Shown: positions 1 to 7,757 of the stretch, piece by piece
Layout of the letters: every line of letters begins with the position of its first letter
Position numbering within the stretch: the stretch's first letter is position 1
Source: Christensenella sp. UBA3700
GTDB lineage: Bacteria; Bacillota; Clostridia; Christensenellales; UBA3700
Direction of reading: 5' to 3'
Length of the DNA: 28,381 bases
Assembly: GCA_002372775.1 (NCBI GenBank)
Contig: DFIJ01000069.1
Coordinates: 1-28,381, forward strand
Program-made: the position numbers and the translations under genes
The notes under the pieces: model-generated
What the model was told of the DNA's origin: nothing
Databases searched by the model: none
What the model saw: only the letters and a program-made list of their open reading frames with translations

Positions 1-79
1 TATCTCGTTGCACTCGATAATAAAAATCGTGACAAAATAAATTTTGCCTGTATCAAGAGATTTAAAAGTTTACCAATAT

Positions 80-805
80 TTAAATATTCTTAGTGTATTT
101 ACATTCGGGAAAATTTGGACAACCATAGAATTTTCCATTCTTTCCTTCTCTAATAACTAATGGTAAATGGCATCTTGGGCACATATTATTTTCGACATCA
201 GATTTCTTTGTTCTAATATTCTTAATGTGCTGTCTTGTAGAAACTCTATCATTTGCCCTATGCTCTAATAACAAATTATATATTTCTTCAATTCTTTCAT
301 CGCTAATTTGCTTTTGGAACTTGCCTTTTAAAATATAACGTCTTAGTGCACCTGGAGTAAAAGTGCATGTTGATTTAATATACTTAGTATTCCCTTGCGC
401 AAATACAACACAAGAATAAATAGGTAAATCCTTTGGCAAAAACTCTTTTAAACCAACAACATGTGCCTCATTTTGTCTCACTGGGCTATATACTTTGTTC
501 TTTACTTTTCCGTATGCTAAAACTTGCGTCCAGGTCTTTTGAGAATCCTCTCCATAAACTCTACCAGAAATGTTTTTCGTTTCAATTACAAACAACCCAT
601 TATGGTTTAGTACTAAATGATCTATTTGATGAGAATCTCCTTCATATTCTTCAATAATATAATTGTTGATTACTCTATTCTTCTTGTTCGCGATTACCCA
701 CCTTATTAACCATTCGCCTTTTAAGCCTCTGCCATATGGACTTCTAAAAAATAGAATTGGTGCAGCAATTATTAATGCAATTATTATGTAAGCATATATT
801 TCCAT
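80..805 (-). CDS. NERD-domain protein with N-terminal membrane helix and C-terminal topoisomerase-type zinc finger
   Basis: The 241-residue product starts with a hydrophobic helix (about residues 5-20). A NERD (nuclease-related) domain follows: E31 in the KGEW segment, D62 in QIDHLV, and the E75-x-K77 pair in FVIETKN, which fits the restriction-endonuclease-like D...ExK metal site. The C-terminus carries four cysteines (C209, C212, C229, C235) in the CPxC...GCPNFPEC arrangement of the topoisomerase C4 zinc finger, a DNA-binding module. It is probably a membrane-tethered DNA-cleaving or DNA-binding protein; activity is inferred from the family. It is the last gene of the NUDIX-helicase-NERD operon, 7 bp after the helicase stop. 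Its AGGTGA ribosome binding site overlaps that TAG stop, implying coupled translation. No convincing terminator is visible in the 79 bp that follow. Confidence 0.85.
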   Translation of the reverse strand: MEIYAYIIIALIIAAPILFFRSPYGRGLKGEWLIRWVIANKKNRVINNYIIEEYEGDSHQIDHLVLNHNGLFVIETKNISGRVYGEDSQKTWTQVLAYGKVKNKVYSPVRQNEAHVVGLKEFLPKDLPIYSCVVFAQGNTKYIKSTCTFTPGALRRYILKGKFQKQISDERIEEIYNLLLEHRANDRVSTRQHIKNIRTKKSDVENNMCPRCHLPLVIREGKNGKFYGCPNFPECKYTKNI

Positions 806-812
806 TATTCAC

Positions 813-3704
813 CTACGCCATTATATATTCATATAAATCATCTCTTACTGGGGTTTCTAAATTATACCCAATTTCGACAACCTTCTGATCTTCGTTCGTT
901 ATTTCTTCTAAATTGCCATTATGATTTAATCTTCCTAAATAATAAAACTCTTTTGCTTCATTTGGATCGTTTTTGTTTTTTCTGACAAACAATTCAATAT
1001 CCACATTATTCTTCTGAGCATTAATTATAGTTTGAATGTCATCCGATTCGATTGTTCTATTATTCTTTGAAATAGCTATCAATTCAGATTTAGATACAAA
1101 CCTATCTTTATAATTTATAGTAGCTGCAACATCATCGGCTTTATCATAGTTAATAAATATTGGATATGTCTTTGTGGTCTTATCATATTTATATCCGCCA
1201 ATATTTAAAGCTACTTCACTCTTTTCCCAATCAAGCCCTCTACAAACATCTTCGTAAGTATACTTCTGATATAACATAAAACATGTATCAGAATAGTTAG
1301 GAGAATAATGCTGCTTATATCTATCAAAAGCAAATAATAGCACATCTTCTATTTGTTTTCTAAAAGCATCCTTTGCCAACAATTCTTTAAATTGTTTTGC
1401 TATTACATATTTACCATTTTGCTTCTCAATAAATATCGCTTTGGCAAATGTTGTTTTTGCGCTTCCTGATAAAAATTCTTGAGCGAATTGGTTAATAACG
1501 CACTTTAACGTATGCTTAGTAAATTTAATGTTAGAATATTTTACCTTCATAATGTGCTCAAATTTAGATTCTAAATCTGATTCATTATTCAAGATTAATT
1601 TCAAAAACTCTAATTCGTGTGGTCTTTTGCCACTTGCAAATTTTGTAGAAATATATTTTAAATACAAAATTTCTAATTCACTAAATTGAATGTTATAATT
1701 TTTTTCTTTTTTAACCAAGAAATTGTGATAACACTCATACGCATCTATTAGCCTCATAAAATCAATAGCGCCATTTGGCTCAAATTCTATTGGAGTTGGG
1801 ATCCTGTTCAAACGTTGCTTTAAATTTAGATATGAATCATAAATTAATTTTGTATTACTGAAATTAGCTTTATCTATAGATTGGTAGATCTTTTCTCTTA
1901 CTACTTCTTCAAATTGAACAGTTGATGCACCTGGAATAATCTTTGATCCTTCGGTAACATATCTTCTAACATTATCCTTATTGTAAGAATTATCTCCAGA
2001 TAATGCTATTGGAATTAAATAGTTCTTATCATAATTGGCAATAAAATCTATTACAACAACATATTCTTTTCCCTTTAACTTTCTTAGTCCTCTTCCTAAT
2101 TGTTGAACAAATATTATTGCTGATTCTGTAGGTCTTAACATTATTACTTGGTTAACTGCAGGAATATCTACGCCTTCATTAAAAATATCTACTGTAAAAA
2201 TATAATCTAAAGCACTTGCATTGTTCTCGTCTTGTTCTAATCTCGCAACAGCTTCATCTCTAACACTTTGAGGATCTGCGCCTGACAATGCTACCGTTCT
2301 ATATCCTTTGATATTAAACAATTTAGATAACTCCGCAGCTTCTTCATTTCTACTACAGAATACCAAGCCTTTTACTCTATCGCCATTATAGCCATAGAAT
2401 TCTATTTTCTCTATGATGTGTTTTACTCTTTCTTGAGAAGTTAATTTCCTAAACAATGTTAAATCGTCATAATTCGTTCCATCAATATTTATATCAGTAA
2501 CGCCATAATAATGGAATGGACAAATTAAATCTTCTTTCATAGCATCTTGCAATCTGATTTCATATGCAAGATTATAATCAAACATTTCAAAGATATTAAA
2601 CCCATCTGTTCTTTCTGGAGTAGCTGACATTCCAAGTAAAAACTTTGGTTTAAAATAATTAAATACTTTTTGATAACTTGGAGCTCCAGCTCTATGGACT
2701 TCGTCCATAACTATATAATCGAACTCGTCTTTCTTAAAGCTGTGTAAAATATCGTCATTTGTAAGAGTCTGAATCATGGCAAAAACATAATCAGCATCTT
2801 TTACATCTGTTTTGCCGCCGCCAAGAACCGCCATCTTTTTATCTTTACCTAATACTTTTTTATAACTATTCAACGCAGCCTTAGCTATTTGTTCTCTATG
2901 AACAATAAATAAGAATTTCTTTGGATTAAATTTTTGAACATCAAAAGCAGATAGATATGTCTTTCCTGTTCCTGTAGCAGAAACTATTAACGCTTTATCC
3001 GCGCCTAATGCTCTTATATTTTCTATTTCTTTTAGAGCATCAACTTGCATTTTGTTTGGAACTAACTTTGCCGTAGCATCTTCTGGCGCTTCAAATTGCA
3101 AATTATATTTCTTTTGCGCTTTGTATATTTTTTCGTATTCTGTTATCCAAGCTTCATTTATCTCAGTAGATATGCTCTCCATTTTTTTGAATTCATCAAC
3201 GAGCTCTTTTATCAACATCCCGTTAGATGATCCATAGAATTTAACATTCCATTCCTTATTCTCACATAAAGCATTCTGCGTTAAGTTACTGCTTCCTACG
3301 ATAAACGAATATTCTTCGCCCGTTCTAAAGATATATCCTTTAGAATGCATTCTGAACTTTTCATCGGTAACAATTCGCAATTTGATATTCTTAAATTTTA
3401 ATAATCTTCTTAATGCTTTTGGCTCAGTAAAGTTTTGATATTGCGAAGCAATGATCGTTCCTTTTACACCTTTATTTTCTAATTCTTTTAAACTATTAAC
3501 TAGGACAGCAACGCCGCTTTCTGTAATAAATGCTACCGAAAAATAAAACTCATCACATTTAGATAATTCAGCATCAATTGAGGATAATACTTTAGCCTGT
3601 CTATCAATATCATTAATCAACAAGCTAGGTTTATAACTCTCTAACGCTTTTTCGTTAGAGTTAATAAGTCCATTCTTAACTCCATTTAAAATATTATCTA
3701 ACAT
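813..3704 (-). CDS. PLD-nuclease / superfamily II helicase with C-terminal DUF3427-like region
   Basis: A 963-residue protein in three parts. Residues about 25-190 are a phospholipase-D-like nuclease domain with one HxK half-site (H120-S-K122) followed by GSSN (137-140). Residues about 215-600 are a superfamily II helicase: ATGTGKT Walker A (243-249), DEVH box (334-337), SAT motif III (360-362) and a QQLGRGLR motif VI. The remaining roughly 350 residues match what I know as the DUF3427 region that follows this helicase type. A single HKD motif means the nuclease would need to dimerise to be active, as in other one-motif PLD enzymes. The expected role is ATP-driven DNA translocation coupled to cleavage. 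The start codon lies inside the preceding NUDIX gene (11-bp overlap), so the two are translationally linked. A DNA-repair rather than defence role cannot be excluded. Confidence 0.9.
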   Translation of the reverse strand: MLDNILNGVKNGLINSNEKALESYKPSLLINDIDRQAKVLSSIDAELSKCDEFYFSVAFITESGVAVLVNSLKELENKGVKGTIIASQYQNFTEPKALRRLLKFKNIKLRIVTDEKFRMHSKGYIFRTGEEYSFIVGSSNLTQNALCENKEWNVKFYGSSNGMLIKELVDEFKKMESISTEINEAWITEYEKIYKAQKKYNLQFEAPEDATAKLVPNKMQVDALKEIENIRALGADKALIVSATGTGKTYLSAFDVQKFNPKKFLFIVHREQIAKAALNSYKKVLGKDKKMAVLGGGKTDVKDADYVFAMIQTLTNDDILHSFKKDEFDYIVMDEVHRAGAPSYQKVFNYFKPKFLLGMSATPERTDGFNIFEMFDYNLAYEIRLQDAMKEDLICPFHYYGVTDINIDGTNYDDLTLFRKLTSQERVKHIIEKIEFYGYNGDRVKGLVFCSRNEEAAELSKLFNIKGYRTVALSGADPQSVRDEAVARLEQDENNASALDYIFTVDIFNEGVDIPAVNQVIMLRPTESAIIFVQQLGRGLRKLKGKEYVVVIDFIANYDKNYLIPIALSGDNSYNKDNVRRYVTEGSKIIPGASTVQFEEVVREKIYQSIDKANFSNTKLIYDSYLNLKQRLNRIPTPIEFEPNGAIDFMRLIDAYECYHNFLVKKEKNYNIQFSELEILYLKYISTKFASGKRPHELEFLKLILNNESDLESKFEHIMKVKYSNIKFTKHTLKCVINQFAQEFLSGSAKTTFAKAIFIEKQNGKYVIAKQFKELLAKDAFRKQIEDVLLFAFDRYKQHYSPNYSDTCFMLYQKYTYEDVCRGLDWEKSEVALNIGGYKYDKTTKTYPIFINYDKADDVAATINYKDRFVSKSELIAISKNNRTIESDDIQTIINAQKNNVDIELFVRKNKNDPNEAKEFYYLGRLNHNGNLEEITNEDQKVVEIGYNLETPVRDDLYEYIMA

Positions 3705-4104
3705 TGAATTCCTCTAGAAGCTTATTAACAATAGGCTGATCAGCGGCAGCCCAATCTAAAGCTGGCATATCTTTAGGTAATGCCCAAACGTGATTTATAT
3801 GTTCTTTTCTAGTAAATTTTGGGTTATTAACTTTAACCGTATAAGCATGCATAGTAATAGCAAAATCAGGATATACATGATGTATCGTCATAAAATAATC
3901 ATTGTCCGTAATAACGACATCCATATCCATCTCTTCTCTTAATTCTCTTTCTAACGCTTGAGGATTAGTTTCTCCGGGCTCAACCTTACCTCCTGGAAAC
4001 TCATATTTTAAAGAAGTATACGGATATTTTGATACATTTCTTTGCATGCATAAAATCTTGTTTTCATATTCTATAATTGCTGCTACCACTTCAAGTTCTT
4101 TCAT
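3694..4104 (-). CDS. NUDIX hydrolase (MutT-like nucleoside triphosphate pyrophosphohydrolase)
   Basis: The 136-residue protein contains the Nudix box GKVEPGETNPQALERELREE followed by MDMDV. It matches Gx5Ex7REUxEE, except that the usual Gly near the end of the motif is Asp. MutT-like members hydrolyse NTPs or dNTPs, including oxidised ones, to the monophosphate and pyrophosphate; the substrate here is unknown. I chose the internal ATG at 4104 because GAGGA sits just upstream. An ATG four codons earlier (4116) has no Shine-Dalgarno sequence. It is the first gene of an operon with the PLD-helicase (11-bp overlap) and the NERD protein, preceded by its own promoter. The tight coupling to a helicase-nuclease suggests a nucleotide-related function in defence or repair rather than general housekeeping; that is inference. 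Confidence 0.9.
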   Translation of the reverse strand: MKELEVVAAIIEYENKILCMQRNVSKYPYTSLKYEFPGGKVEPGETNPQALERELREEMDMDVVITDNDYFMTIHHVYPDFAITMHAYTVKVNNPKFTRKEHINHVWALPKDMPALDWAAADQPIVNKLLEEFNVR

Positions 4105-4122
4105 ATTATTCCTCATTTAAAC

Positions 4123-4151
4123 AGTATAACACGCGTGTATATATATAACAA
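4123..4151 (-). promoter_or_regulatory. Predicted promoter of the NUDIX-helicase-NERD operon with internal palindrome
   Basis: Read on the minus strand: a -35 box TTGTTA (4151-4146), a 17-nt spacer and a -10 box TATACT (4128-4123), extended by TG one base upstream. The spacer contains the perfect 10-bp palindrome ACACGCGTGT (4129-4138), placed where a repressor would block RNA polymerase. The sequence CGCGTGTTATA also occurs at the 9771 promoter. Confidence 0.65.
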
Positions 4152-4173
4152 GATCGAAACCAAAGCATGCCAA

Positions 4174-4731
4174 CTAGCTTTTCCTTAAAACTGCATTTAT
4201 CCAACTGACATCTCTGTTCGATAATGAATCTTTTGTTACAGTCTCTTTTAATGTCATAAATCCACATGCTTTAATAATGGCGTTCAATTCTTCTTGTGTA
4301 ACATAATGAAAAAATCTTCCATCAATTATTTCTTCTCCTTTGCCAAGCTTTAGAGAAACATATAAAACTCCTTTGGAGTTTAATAAATCATAACATTTAA
4401 GAAATGCTTTGTTTATATTTTTGCAATGCAACAATGATGCACATGCCCAAATTACATCAAATTTTTTGTTTGTTCTATACTCTTCAATTGTTGATTGTTC
4501 TACTTTAAACTCTAATCGTTTTGCTTGATCACAAAATGCTTTAGTTGGATCAATCCCATAAACGTCGAATCCTTTGCTCTTAAAATACAACATATCCCTA
4601 GCGCTGCCGAAACCAACATCTAGCAAAGATCCATCATTCGCAAATTCCGACAGCAAATCATATTGCGATTGCATATCACAATTAATTGTCTTATCTATAT
4701 ACTCTGCTGCATTTTTGTCGTAATAGTTCAA
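4174..4731 (-). CDS. Class I SAM-dependent methyltransferase, TTG start
   Basis: A 185-residue Rossmann-fold methyltransferase. Motif I is LLDVGFGSARD (36-46) and the acidic residue ending strand beta-2 is D61 in YGIDPTKAF, which binds the SAM ribose. The opening residues NYYDKNAAEY are the usual N-terminus of small stand-alone methyltransferases and justify the TTG start at 4731; the next ATG (residue 20) would remove them. The TTG overlaps the TGA stop of the HNH gene, with AAAGG in the HNH 3' end as ribosome binding site. There is no NPPY-type or target-recognition motif, so this is not an evident DNA modification enzyme; the substrate is unknown. It is the last gene of the operon starting with the LRR lipoprotein, and no terminator is obvious after it. 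Confidence 0.87.
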   Translation of the reverse strand: MNYYDKNAAEYIDKTINCDMQSQYDLLSEFANDGSLLDVGFGSARDMLYFKSKGFDVYGIDPTKAFCDQAKRLEFKVEQSTIEEYRTNKKFDVIWACASLLHCKNINKAFLKCYDLLNSKGVLYVSLKLGKGEEIIDGRFFHYVTQEELNAIIKACGFMTLKETVTKDSLSNRDVSWINAVLRKS

Positions 4732-5699
4732 ATCTTAACCTTTAAATCATTATAGAATTTGTCTACATAATCATTCTCGTTTGCTATTATTAAATCTTCT
4801 TTGAATGGAGAATCCACAATATCAACAAGTTTTATATTTCTTCTCTTTAGTCTATCTATTGAGTACTCACTTGGTATAGTATTTGATTTTATAGAATTAT
4901 TAGATTTTGATGTTATAACCAAATTCCATATATCATCTGAATACATAAAGCTCCAAGGAATAACATGATCAATTGAAATGTTATTATTCGCAAGTTCTTC
5001 CCCTGTATAGAAATCCAAAGGATTTAATGTATACTGCTTTAGCAATTCTTCTTTAAATTTTTGTAAGCTATTTCTCTTAATCTTTAGTTCACTTATGCCA
5101 TTGACTTTCTCAACTATTCTAGGAGCGAAATTAAACTTCTCCAACAATTGAGCCCATTTATAATTTAACAATTTTGTTAGTATGCCACCATACTCTTTTA
5201 AGCAAATGGAATATTCCTTCTTTAAAACAATTACGCCATTTGCGCTATCTAACACATATAAAGGGATGGCTTTCCCTTGTATATTCATAAACCTCCAAGC
5301 CACATTCTCCGGCAATACTTTTTTAATATGTTTTATGGTAGCTGTATATTCTTTGTCTAAAGCAATCTTTGATTGCCCAATATTAAACCAAACAGGGATA
5401 TTATCTTTTACTTTTTCTTTATAGTAATCTATTAGGTCGCTTGTATACACACAAATCTTAGGAATTTTGTTAACATATGGTGATTGTTTTAGATTAAAGA
5501 AAAACATTTGATTCCAATAATATTTCAACATGCATTCTGCAATATCTTCTAAATTGATTAAAACATTATCATTTAATTCTACAATTTTGCCATTTGCATT
5601 GCATTCAACAATCGCTCTACCCCATGCCAACTTATATGTGTTGTCATTTTGCATTTGTTCTATTATTGTTATCCAATCACTTACATACTTTGGAATCAT
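4728..5699 (-). CDS. HNH endonuclease with Cas9-like HNH signature
   Basis: The 323-residue protein has no recognisable domain in its first 220 residues. It ends with an HNH nuclease module: YTGEEL (231-236), SIDHVIPWSF (242-251) with catalytic D244-H245, DDIWNL with N259, then N267/N268 and K271. The pattern Y-TG-x-x-(x)-IDHxIPxSF-x-DDxxN resembles the HNH_4 type found in Cas9 and lacks the zinc-binding cysteine pairs of McrA-type HNH enzymes. The expected activity is metal-dependent cleavage of one nucleic-acid strand by the H245 general base. It overlaps MazG by ATGA (4 bp) and the methyltransferase by 4 bp, so the three genes form one translational unit. The N-terminal region may be a target-recognition domain; I do not recognise it. 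Confidence 0.85.
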   Translation of the reverse strand: MIPKYVSDWITIIEQMQNDNTYKLAWGRAIVECNANGKIVELNDNVLINLEDIAECMLKYYWNQMFFFNLKQSPYVNKIPKICVYTSDLIDYYKEKVKDNIPVWFNIGQSKIALDKEYTATIKHIKKVLPENVAWRFMNIQGKAIPLYVLDSANGVIVLKKEYSICLKEYGGILTKLLNYKWAQLLEKFNFAPRIVEKVNGISELKIKRNSLQKFKEELLKQYTLNPLDFYTGEELANNNISIDHVIPWSFMYSDDIWNLVITSKSNNSIKSNTIPSEYSIDRLKRRNIKLVDIVDSPFKEDLIIANENDYVDKFYNDLKVKI

Positions 5700-6022
5700 A
5701 ATTTGTTATACTTTGTTGATTTCCCTTTAGCTTTATCTACTGGATATTTCTTAGCTGTAATAGCCAATTTCCATTCAATTATTTCTTTAATATCAAGATT
5801 TAATTTATTGCTCATTTGAATACAATAATTCATTACGTCAGCTAATTCTTCTTTAACTTCTTCTATATCATAATGCTCTTCATCCCATTGAAAACACTCT
5901 AATAATTCATTCGCTTCTATAGATATAGATTTTGCTAAATTAGCAGGAGAATGAAATTGATCCCAATCTCTATCTTTGTTAAACTGCTCTATTTCTTGTT
6001 TTAATACTTCTAATGAATCCAT
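5696..6022 (-). CDS. MazG-like nucleotide pyrophosphohydrolase
   Basis: A 108-residue, single-domain all-alpha NTP pyrophosphatase of the MazG / dCTPase (RS21-C6) type. The metal-binding acidic residues are visible: EANELLE (E36, E39, E42), then after one helix EELAD (E58, E59, D62). The DWDQFHSPANLAKS segment is characteristic of the dCTP-pyrophosphatase-like branch. The reaction is (d)NTP to (d)NMP plus pyrophosphate. At about half the length of two-domain MazG it matches stand-alone members. The gene lies 6 bp after the GIY-YIG/DUF2075 gene and overlaps the HNH gene by ATGA. It is the second nucleotide hydrolase of the island, after the NUDIX enzyme, suggesting manipulation of the nucleotide pool during infection or removal of modified nucleotides. 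This last point is inference. Confidence 0.9.
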   Translation of the reverse strand: MDSLEVLKQEIEQFNKDRDWDQFHSPANLAKSISIEANELLECFQWDEEHYDIEEVKEELADVMNYCIQMSNKLNLDIKEIIEWKLAITAKKYPVDKAKGKSTKYNKL

Positions 6023-6028
6023 AATTAC

Positions 6029-7747
6029 CTACTTTGCAACATTGATAAACTTCTTTAGATAATCTTGCATATTTTTATTACATGCATACACCAATGTGCC
6101 TTTTATACCTCTTGTTAATATAACTTTATAAGAATTAATGATGTATGTTCTTACAACATCCGGATCGCATCCATTCTTAACATATTTATCATAGAATTTG
6201 TCTAAATCAACTTCTATCTTATTTGTTGTTGGATTATAATCTATTTCTTCTCCGAAGATGACTCCACAATAATTTAAGTCATATCCTTGCAACGTATGTA
6301 TACATCCTATTTCATTTATAGCGTTTGGAGAAATAATAAATTCTTCATTTGTCATATTCCAAACGTATTTATAATCGCCTATCTTAATATCTTCTAATCC
6401 TTCTTTTATTACATCGTTATACTTTTTGCCTTTAGATATCCATTCCCATGCATATCCTGCTGCGTTTCTACATAAGCCATATTTCTTATCTAGGTTTTTA
6501 ATTTCCTTAATCATTTGATCTACATCTTCAAATAGTTCAAATCTATATTCATTATCTAAGTTTAATTTTGCTTCTTGGGTACAATCAAAAATGTTGCTTA
6601 TATAGTCTGTGTATAATTCTCCGCCAACGCAACGCATCTGCGTTGTAAGAACGCTGCGGCTAACTTTTGAGTCCTTTAATGCATTGTTAAATTGCTCATC
6701 TGTAATATCTGAACCTTTTACCGTTTGATTATTATCATAAACGATTACTCTATACTTAGATTTCTTAACAATCATATCTAATTGCGTAGTATCTTCAGGG
6801 ATTAAGCCAAGTTGCTCAGCACATTTTTTGAACTCACCTCTAAAGCCTATATTCTTATATCTTGCCAATCGATGAGCTTCATCAACAAAAATAACATCAT
6901 AATTATCTTTTAATACATCAAATGGACCTATTACCATATTGGCTTTCAAACCATTCCCTGTATTTTTAAATACCATCTTTATTGTTTTTCTAATCGATGT
7001 CATCGGAACAACATATCCAATCTTTAATTCTCTTCCTAGTTTTACAAGAAAATCTTTATAATCATGGATTAATTGCACAGACTCTGTTAAATCATCATCT
7101 TCTCTCGATTCGTCAAAATCTAGTTTAGAATATGTTAAAAGCTTGTTAATTATATTAATTAAAACTATGGTTTTACCTGTACCTGCGCCACCATTAATAA
7201 CATATGTTCCGTCTTCTTGGTTACTCATTTTGTCGATAATGTCATAAATTACTTTTCGAGAAACATCATCTTGTTCTGGCGTTAATGTGTTATATGGAGA
7301 ATACTTGAATATGTTTGAATTCTTCAATTCTTCATATTCATGGGTTGCCATATTTTTCTTGATTAATGCACTCCAAATTTGGCTTAATTTGTTTATATAT
7401 TTTTCTCTTTGATAATAATTATGTTTAGCTGATTGCCCACCATTCATATTTTGCAACTTAAATTTTCCATCTGCACCACATAATTGGATTAAAGACTGTT
7501 CTATATCCAAAACAGCTGATTTATTAAATTCTTCATCAAAAATAATACGAATTTCTTTTAAATCTTTTCTTTTAGGATTCTGTAAATGCTGTTCAAAACG
7601 ATTATATGCATTTTGTGTTTCTCCAATATACAATTCCTTGTCGTTGTGAATTAAATAAACAACAGGCCAATCTTTACCCTTTCTCGAGTTTAAGACATCA
7701 GCTCTTCCTTCTTCGTTAAAATCGTATTTATTAATTGAAAATGACAT
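6029..7747 (-). CDS. GIY-YIG nuclease fused to DUF2075 (Schlafen-type) helicase/ATPase
   Basis: The 572-residue protein starts with a GIY-YIG nuclease domain: VVYLI (29-33), LYIGET (39-44), R50, E83 as likely metal ligand, and N100. A P-loop ATPase of the DUF2075 family follows: GGAGTGKT Walker A (186-193), VDEAH Walker B (288-292), and near the C-terminus a YKVILTRGIKG segment typical of superfamily I-like helicase motif VI. DUF2075 is related to the helicase portion of long Schlafen proteins. The fusion suggests an ATP-dependent nuclease acting on DNA or structured nucleic acid. The ATG at 7747 has a GGGAG ribosome binding site lying immediately after the TAG stop of the upstream LRR lipoprotein, 10 bp away. 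MazG follows after 6 bp. Confidence 0.92.
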   Translation of the reverse strand: MSFSINKYDFNEEGRADVLNSRKGKDWPVVYLIHNDKELYIGETQNAYNRFEQHLQNPKRKDLKEIRIIFDEEFNKSAVLDIEQSLIQLCGADGKFKLQNMNGGQSAKHNYYQREKYINKLSQIWSALIKKNMATHEYEELKNSNIFKYSPYNTLTPEQDDVSRKVIYDIIDKMSNQEDGTYVINGGAGTGKTIVLINIINKLLTYSKLDFDESREDDDLTESVQLIHDYKDFLVKLGRELKIGYVVPMTSIRKTIKMVFKNTGNGLKANMVIGPFDVLKDNYDVIFVDEAHRLARYKNIGFRGEFKKCAEQLGLIPEDTTQLDMIVKKSKYRVIVYDNNQTVKGSDITDEQFNNALKDSKVSRSVLTTQMRCVGGELYTDYISNIFDCTQEAKLNLDNEYRFELFEDVDQMIKEIKNLDKKYGLCRNAAGYAWEWISKGKKYNDVIKEGLEDIKIGDYKYVWNMTNEEFIISPNAINEIGCIHTLQGYDLNYCGVIFGEEIDYNPTTNKIEVDLDKFYDKYVKNGCDPDVVRTYIINSYKVILTRGIKGTLVYACNKNMQDYLKKFINVAK

Positions 7748-7757
7748 TCATATCTCC

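Noticed and set aside
1..79. Terminator after the NERD gene
   Set aside because: GGCAAAAT/ATTTTGTC leaves too small a loop and the stem is AU-rich; not convincing, and the window ends here.
4174..5699. Restriction-modification system (HNH plus methyltransferase)
   Set aside because: The methyltransferase has no DNA-MTase catalytic motif (NPPY/DPPY or PC) and no target-recognition domain is seen, so a classical R-M pair is not supported.
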